Shown: piece by piece, positions 45,611 to 50,000 of the stretch | How positions within the stretch are numbered: position 1 is the stretch's first letter | Layout of the letters: the number at the start of each line of letters is the position of its first letter | Origin: Glandiceps talaboti | Taxonomy: Eukaryota; Hemichordata; Enteropneusta; Spengelidae | NCBI RefSeq assembly: GCF_964340395.1 | Contig: NC_135565.1 | Coordinates: 2,167,501 to 2,217,500 of the forward strand | Direction: 5' to 3' | Length of the DNA: 50,000 nucleotides | Translations under genes and position numbers: made by a program | The notes under the pieces: generated by a model | What the model was told of the DNA's origin: nothing | The model's database searches: none | The model's input: the letters and a program-made list of their open reading frames with translations, nothing else

Positions 45611-47984
45611 AGGTGATTCAAAATGCTCACATTCACTATTGCTATTTTGCTAGACGACACGTATTCTGGTTTTAAAACTTTAAAAAAAGCGTCTGCAAAC
45701 ACCTTAAAATGACTTTTTTTTCAGTCAGTTCCCTTCGGATTTACTTCGAGAGTTTTCGGGTATTTCCCGTCCGCGCGCGCGTCCCACCTAGACCACGGGA
45801 TTTTGTGACGTCATAGAGGGACATCGTTAGCACATAGCCTATGACGAGCGTAGTCAACAGGAGAATAAAACTCAACAGCATTGTTACAAAATACATTGCC
45901 GGTGGTTGTATTAGACATCAGTAAACAAAAACTACACTCTACATGTCTTATTAACCAACATTTACTTATATTTACTCACACTTTCTGACTAATTGTCAGT
46001 GTCTGTGGGTATAAATGCTAAAATATTATGTCCCCATATTATGGAAAAATAAATCAAAACGGCTAGACAAGATATACATAAACACTTGTAATGTCGGGTG
46101 TTTCACATTCAATGACTTTTATTTATCTGATTTTTTATCATTTGCTTAGAAGCGTCGTGACGCTTCGAAGCTGGGTCAACGGCATCTCGAGGACGGCATA
46201 TTTTAGCCTACTATACGTACTCGTACTCGCGTCGCCTTTTATTTCATCTCGGATAAATATACTAGGTATTAGAATACCGTACCCATGGGAAACTTCAAGA
46301 AGGCGTATCAGGACATGCAGTACCACAATATATTTGTTGGTCCCATGGTACACTAATTGATTCGATTTGCTCCAAGCATATGGAATCACGCTCCGAGCCT
46401 TGCATGTAAATGGAACTGTGGCCGACCTAATTTGTTGTCCATATATAAAATGAGAGTGACCTGTAAATGTTTCACAGTTTTCGTTGTGGTCTTGTATTGT
46501 CACATGTTTGGCTTGTGAACGCAAGTTTGCATCTATTATTTTCTGCCAAGGGCTGTCTAGGGCGCGATACTCTAGCCCGAGTCTGAGACCCATGTAAAAC
46601 CTCTGAAACTCGCAGTCGGACTGAACAGACGTAGGGCTCATCGACGTGTTGGGGACTCGAATTATTGCGTGTTTTTATCACGGTGTACATGTGATTATTA
46701 TATATTTGATTATCGGTAGGTGGGTAGTGTTGTCAAGTTTTGTTTCGCGGGCAGTCACCGCGGTCGCAGCAGTATATATAAGTAGGATAGTTTCGGGAGT
46801 TCCGCCGATCAAAGCTGAAGTAGTGTATGTACGTATGGACCATGAGAGCACATTCGGGTTGAATTTATCCACATGTTGAAATAATCCATATTTATTAATT
46901 AGATATATTGCAAAAGTCGTACAGAAATAATGTCTCTAACATCAAACCAAACACTGAGAAATTGGACCGAAGCGAACGTGTCTAATATCTAGTTGCAGAC
47001 TTTCCCGATAACCATGTGCTGGGGTCACGACCTTGATTGCCGACGTCAATATTGTCCAATCATATATAATATCATGAACACATCGCGATATTTGATTTGT
47101 TGGTTTCCTAAACTGTATACTTCGAATACCATGATTCGTTACAACATTCTTCTATTGAATATTAAATAGGCTTGTTGTATGAAGTGATATCACAACAAGG
47201 GAAACCATACAAGTTTTCTTCCAGACGAGTTGCTAACACGAAACTCACGAAATTTCGTAATTCTTTACAATTTATATTGCTGATAATATGGGTATTCTAA
47301 TAGCTAGTATATCTATTCGAGATGAAATATGTTTACTTTGTTACTAAATGCGCCGTTCAAAAGGCGACATCAGCGAGTACGAGTATAGTAGGCTAAAATA
47401 TGCCCTCGATGTGTCATGTGTGTTGATGGTATTGTGATGCTTCTTATCGGCAAATAATAAAAAATCAGATAAATAAAAGTCACTGAATGTGAAACAATCG
47501 ACATTACAAGTGTTTATGTAGATCTAGTCTATCCGTTTTGATTTGTTTTGCCATAATATGGGGACATAATATTAGTTTAGCATTTATACCCACAGACACT
47601 GACAATTAGTCAGAAAGTGTGAGTAAATATCGGTAAATGTTGGTTAATAAGACATGTAGAGTGTAGTTTTTGTTTACTGATGTCTATTACAACCACCGGC
47701 AATATATTTTTTCACAATGCTGTTGAGTTTTATTCACCTGTTGACTACGCTCGTCATAGGCTACTTGCTAACGAAGTCCCTCTATGACGTCACAAAATCC
47801 CGTGGTCTAGGTGGGACGGGAAATACCCGAAAACTCTCGAAGTAAATCCGAAGGGAACTGACTGAAAAAAGTTCATTTTAAGGTGTTTGCAGACGCTTTT
47901 TTAAAATTTTAAAACCAGAATATGTTTCACAAACATGTCGTCTAGCAAAATAGCAATAGTGAATGTGAGCATTTTGAATCACCT
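45611..47984. mobile_element. 2.37 kb TTAA-flanked element with ~0.67 kb inverted ends
   Basis: TTAA at 45607-45610 and 47985-47988 flank ends AGGTGATTCAAAATGCTCAC and their complement. The arms run 45611-46278 and 47291-47984 with high similarity and several indels. TTAA targets suggest a piggyBac-type mobiliser; the ends do not show a motif I recognise. The ~1.0 kb middle has no transposase that I recognise. A 167-codon minus frame (46138-46641) covers part of the middle and the left arm, without a known domain. Confidence 0.75.
46773..46782 (+). promoter_or_regulatory. Possible TATA box inside the TTAA element
   Basis: TATATATAAG sits in a locally GC-richer stretch (GGCAGTCACCGCGGTCGCAG just upstream) in the middle of the element. 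It could drive a plus-strand transcript, but no convincing frame follows: the nearest methionine opens only 14 codons (MDHESTFGLNLSTC). Confidence 0.25.
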
Positions 47985-47988
47985 TTAA

Positions 47989-49340
47989 AGAATATATATA
48001 AGAAACAGGGACAAGAACAAATAATTCAGACAAGGCTATATGCCATTGTAGAAAAGGATTTTCTTTCTTCCATTCATACAGTCCAAAACACAATGACCCC
48101 CCCCCCCCTCTATCCACAACTTTCAAAACAGCATGACACCCCCTACTGCCAATTTCAAAAACATGTAAATTAACTTCTGGCTATCTTTTCATGGCTACTA
48201 AAGTATACATTTGATTAGGAAACATCTGCAGCTGTAATATATCCATATGTATACAAATTATACAAGTTTCCAAAAAAGTTACAATTGTAAAAAGTATAAT
48301 TATTTATTTGTAGATTTTAAATATAGATTTGTCATAATGCAGTGATGTATCTGTTTTAGTAATGAATATATTAAATGACATTCAATTTGATGTTTATGCG
48401 TTATTTCCTATTCTCTTGTTAATTTTTTTTATTGTTTTGATGGGATGGATTTATTTTGTAATTTCAGAATATTAAGTACAATTAAATCTATATTCTTGTA
48501 TTTATTCCACTGGTTTTTGTTTTCAGATATACTTCAAACCATACATCATAATAACGTTACTTACATGGGTTTTTGTGTAGAATACTTCTATTTGCTAGTC
48601 ATCAACACTGACGTTATAAGGCTGTAGTCAGAATTTACTGTGAAATGTTTTAGTATGTGTACTGATGGAGAGACAGGGGCAAATTATAAACTTGCAAAAA
48701 AAATTTGGCTTCACGTCAAAACTCTACTAGACCATATAGATGATAGCCAAGAGAATGTCTATATCTACCTTAATATATCTCTCTGTACATGTATGCATGT
48801 ACATGTATCTACCATAGAAGATATGCAGAGAGTAAAATTGTGGTGATGACATTGAAGACAATATTTAAGTATTCCATGTCTTTAACTTATGCATATGATT
48901 TAATGACAGACAGGTAAGAATTTATTTCATACCTCTAAATGGGTCCAACTTGTCATTATTTTAAAAACAATACCCACAACAATTGTCAGTTAGTGTTACT
49001 TTAATATAGTTTTGTATAAGCTTACAGTTGTACATCCAGAATGTTGGAGGATGTTACCGTACTCAATTGCAACTATAGAAACCTAGTGTAGAGAAATCGT
49101 CTTTCACCATTTTTGTGAATGAATAGACAATATCTGGAATTTTTGGAATATTCCCGTGCCTGAGTTTCTCAGGCTAAAATTTGATAAACTGTGGGTAAGT
49201 CGGGGGGACAGCACCCTTAATGTGATCTGTGGGGAAGGCTTGCTGTAATGAACTTCAGGACACATAGAAATATGTTTAAACATCAACTTTAATTAACTAT
49301 ATAAAAAGACTCTATAAACATTCAAACAATATATCGGCCG
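47989..49340. other. No recognised gene
   Basis: AT-rich sequence. A C-run lies near 48096. Acceptor-like sites occur near 48466 and 48525, and a donor-like CAG|GTAAGAAT near 48911, but no frame between them shows a domain. Short frames (48445-48627, 48640-48846) are unsupported. Confidence 0.35.
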
Positions 49341-49349
49341 GCAAAATAA

Positions 49350-49580
49350 TTACTTATCTGACTGTGCTGCTATCGAGCAAATAATCTTAGTGTCCGAACG
49401 CGGGTGTACACACAAAGAAGCGATGGCAGTCACACAACAATTAGTAGAACTGGCTTCGACTGAAGATTCCACACTCCGTAGAATTATCTCCAGATGCCCA
49501 ATACTGCTACTACTGTCTGTTACTTGCACACTTGAACCAACTGGGCTCTGCTCCCACTGTTCAGTTTGGTCTGCTTCCAT
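49350..49580 (-). CDS. Candidate 5' coding exon of an unknown gene
   Basis: A minus-strand frame of 76 codons starts at 49580 with GAAGATGGAAG, a favourable start context, in a stretch less AT-rich than its surroundings. The peptide is acidic and serine-rich at the start (MEADQTEQWEQSPVGSSVQV, then DSSSSIGHLEIILRSVESSV). Upstream on that strand is a purine-rich leader with GGCGAGGAGGCGAGGAGGCG. A GTAATT near the end could be a weak donor; otherwise it stops there. No known domain. It may be the first exon of a gene running leftward, or chance. Confidence 0.3.
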   Translation of the reverse strand: MEADQTEQWEQSPVGSSVQVTDSSSSIGHLEIILRSVESSVEASSTNCCVTAIASLCVHPRSDTKIICSIAAQSDK

Positions 49581-49599
49581 CTTCCTTGCCTAACCTCGC

Positions 49600-50000
49600 A
49601 TTGCTGTTCTCTTCTCTGCTCTCCTTTCCTCTCATCCCTTCGCCTCCTCGCCTCCTCGCCTGCCTAACTTCACTGTTTCACCGGCTTATATCATGAAACA
49701 TGCGCTCACACGGCAAGTTCACCCAAAGTTAGTGAAGGGCAATAATTCACGAGTTTCACAATAGTTAGGTTGCAATTGTATGTGCAAAAACTCGATTGCT
49801 CAAAACGATTTCTCCCCAGGTCCCCTCCTGTAAATCAACACGTAGGTTGATATGAATTCCACACGTACACTAAACCAGGCTGAGCGATTATTATTTCAAT
49901 AATCAACATGCAAAATAAACTTGTCTTCAAAGCTGATATCAATTCATAAAGTATATGTCTTTATGTAATGATGACGACTAAATGACAGTTTGCTGAATTT
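49600..50000. other. Possible promoter-side flank, otherwise unrecognised
   Basis: A pyrimidine-rich stretch (49605-49670 on the plus strand) gives way to AT-rich sequence. No clear element. Confidence 0.3.

Noticed and set aside
46138-46641. 167-codon minus-strand frame in the TTAA element
   Set aside because: No domain recognised, and about a quarter of it lies in the inverted arm. Kept only as a remark under the element.

Overview
This is a window of an AT-rich animal nuclear genome, most likely a marine invertebrate such as a lancelet, hemichordate, annelid or mollusc; the species cannot be fixed from the sequence. The case for an animal is GT-AG introns with matching phases, a mannose-type (EPN) C-type lectin domain exon, several non-LTR retrotransposon (LINE) lineages, a Penelope-like element and many foldback or MITE-type DNA elements. 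By my estimate about 35-40% of the window is tandem repeat. No bacterial operon, CRISPR array, rRNA or tRNA was seen.

Layout. 1-3.1 kb: no recognisable gene. 3.2-10.7 kb: one LINE on the minus strand (LINE-A), split inside its reverse transcriptase catalytic box by a 4.7 kb foldback element whose inverted ends are built of 19-20 bp minisatellites. The interior of that element holds a run of small hairpins with a conserved 8-nt loop, the most unusual signal in the window. 10.7-11.6 kb: 22-bp minisatellite. 11.9-12.6 kb: old dispersed repeat. 12.8-14.1 kb: compound microsatellite, a Penelope-like fragment and a 62-bp minisatellite. 15.1-16.8 kb: LINE-B (minus) with its 3' microsatellite tail. 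17.3-21.0 kb: 27-bp and 43-bp minisatellites side by side. 21-24.3 kb: diverged repeats, a TIR element, a palindromic MITE and microsatellites. 24.9-28.1 kb: two more broken LINEs lying head to head.

The only host gene I can support well is a secreted C-type lectin on the plus strand: signal-peptide exon 29666-29745, short linker exon 34738-34795 and lectin-domain exon 43626-43983, with reading frames that agree across both introns. The end of the lectin domain (the WND part) was not found. The introns are almost wholly satellite: about 112 copies of a 37-bp unit in the first, and about 220 copies of a 32-bp unit in the second. The second array starts at the exon's 5' splice site and is interrupted by nested TTAA-flanked palindromes. 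Downstream lie an ~0.9 kb inverted-repeat element, a 2.37 kb TTAA-flanked element with ~0.67 kb inverted ends, and near 49.5 kb a possible first exon of another gene on the minus strand.
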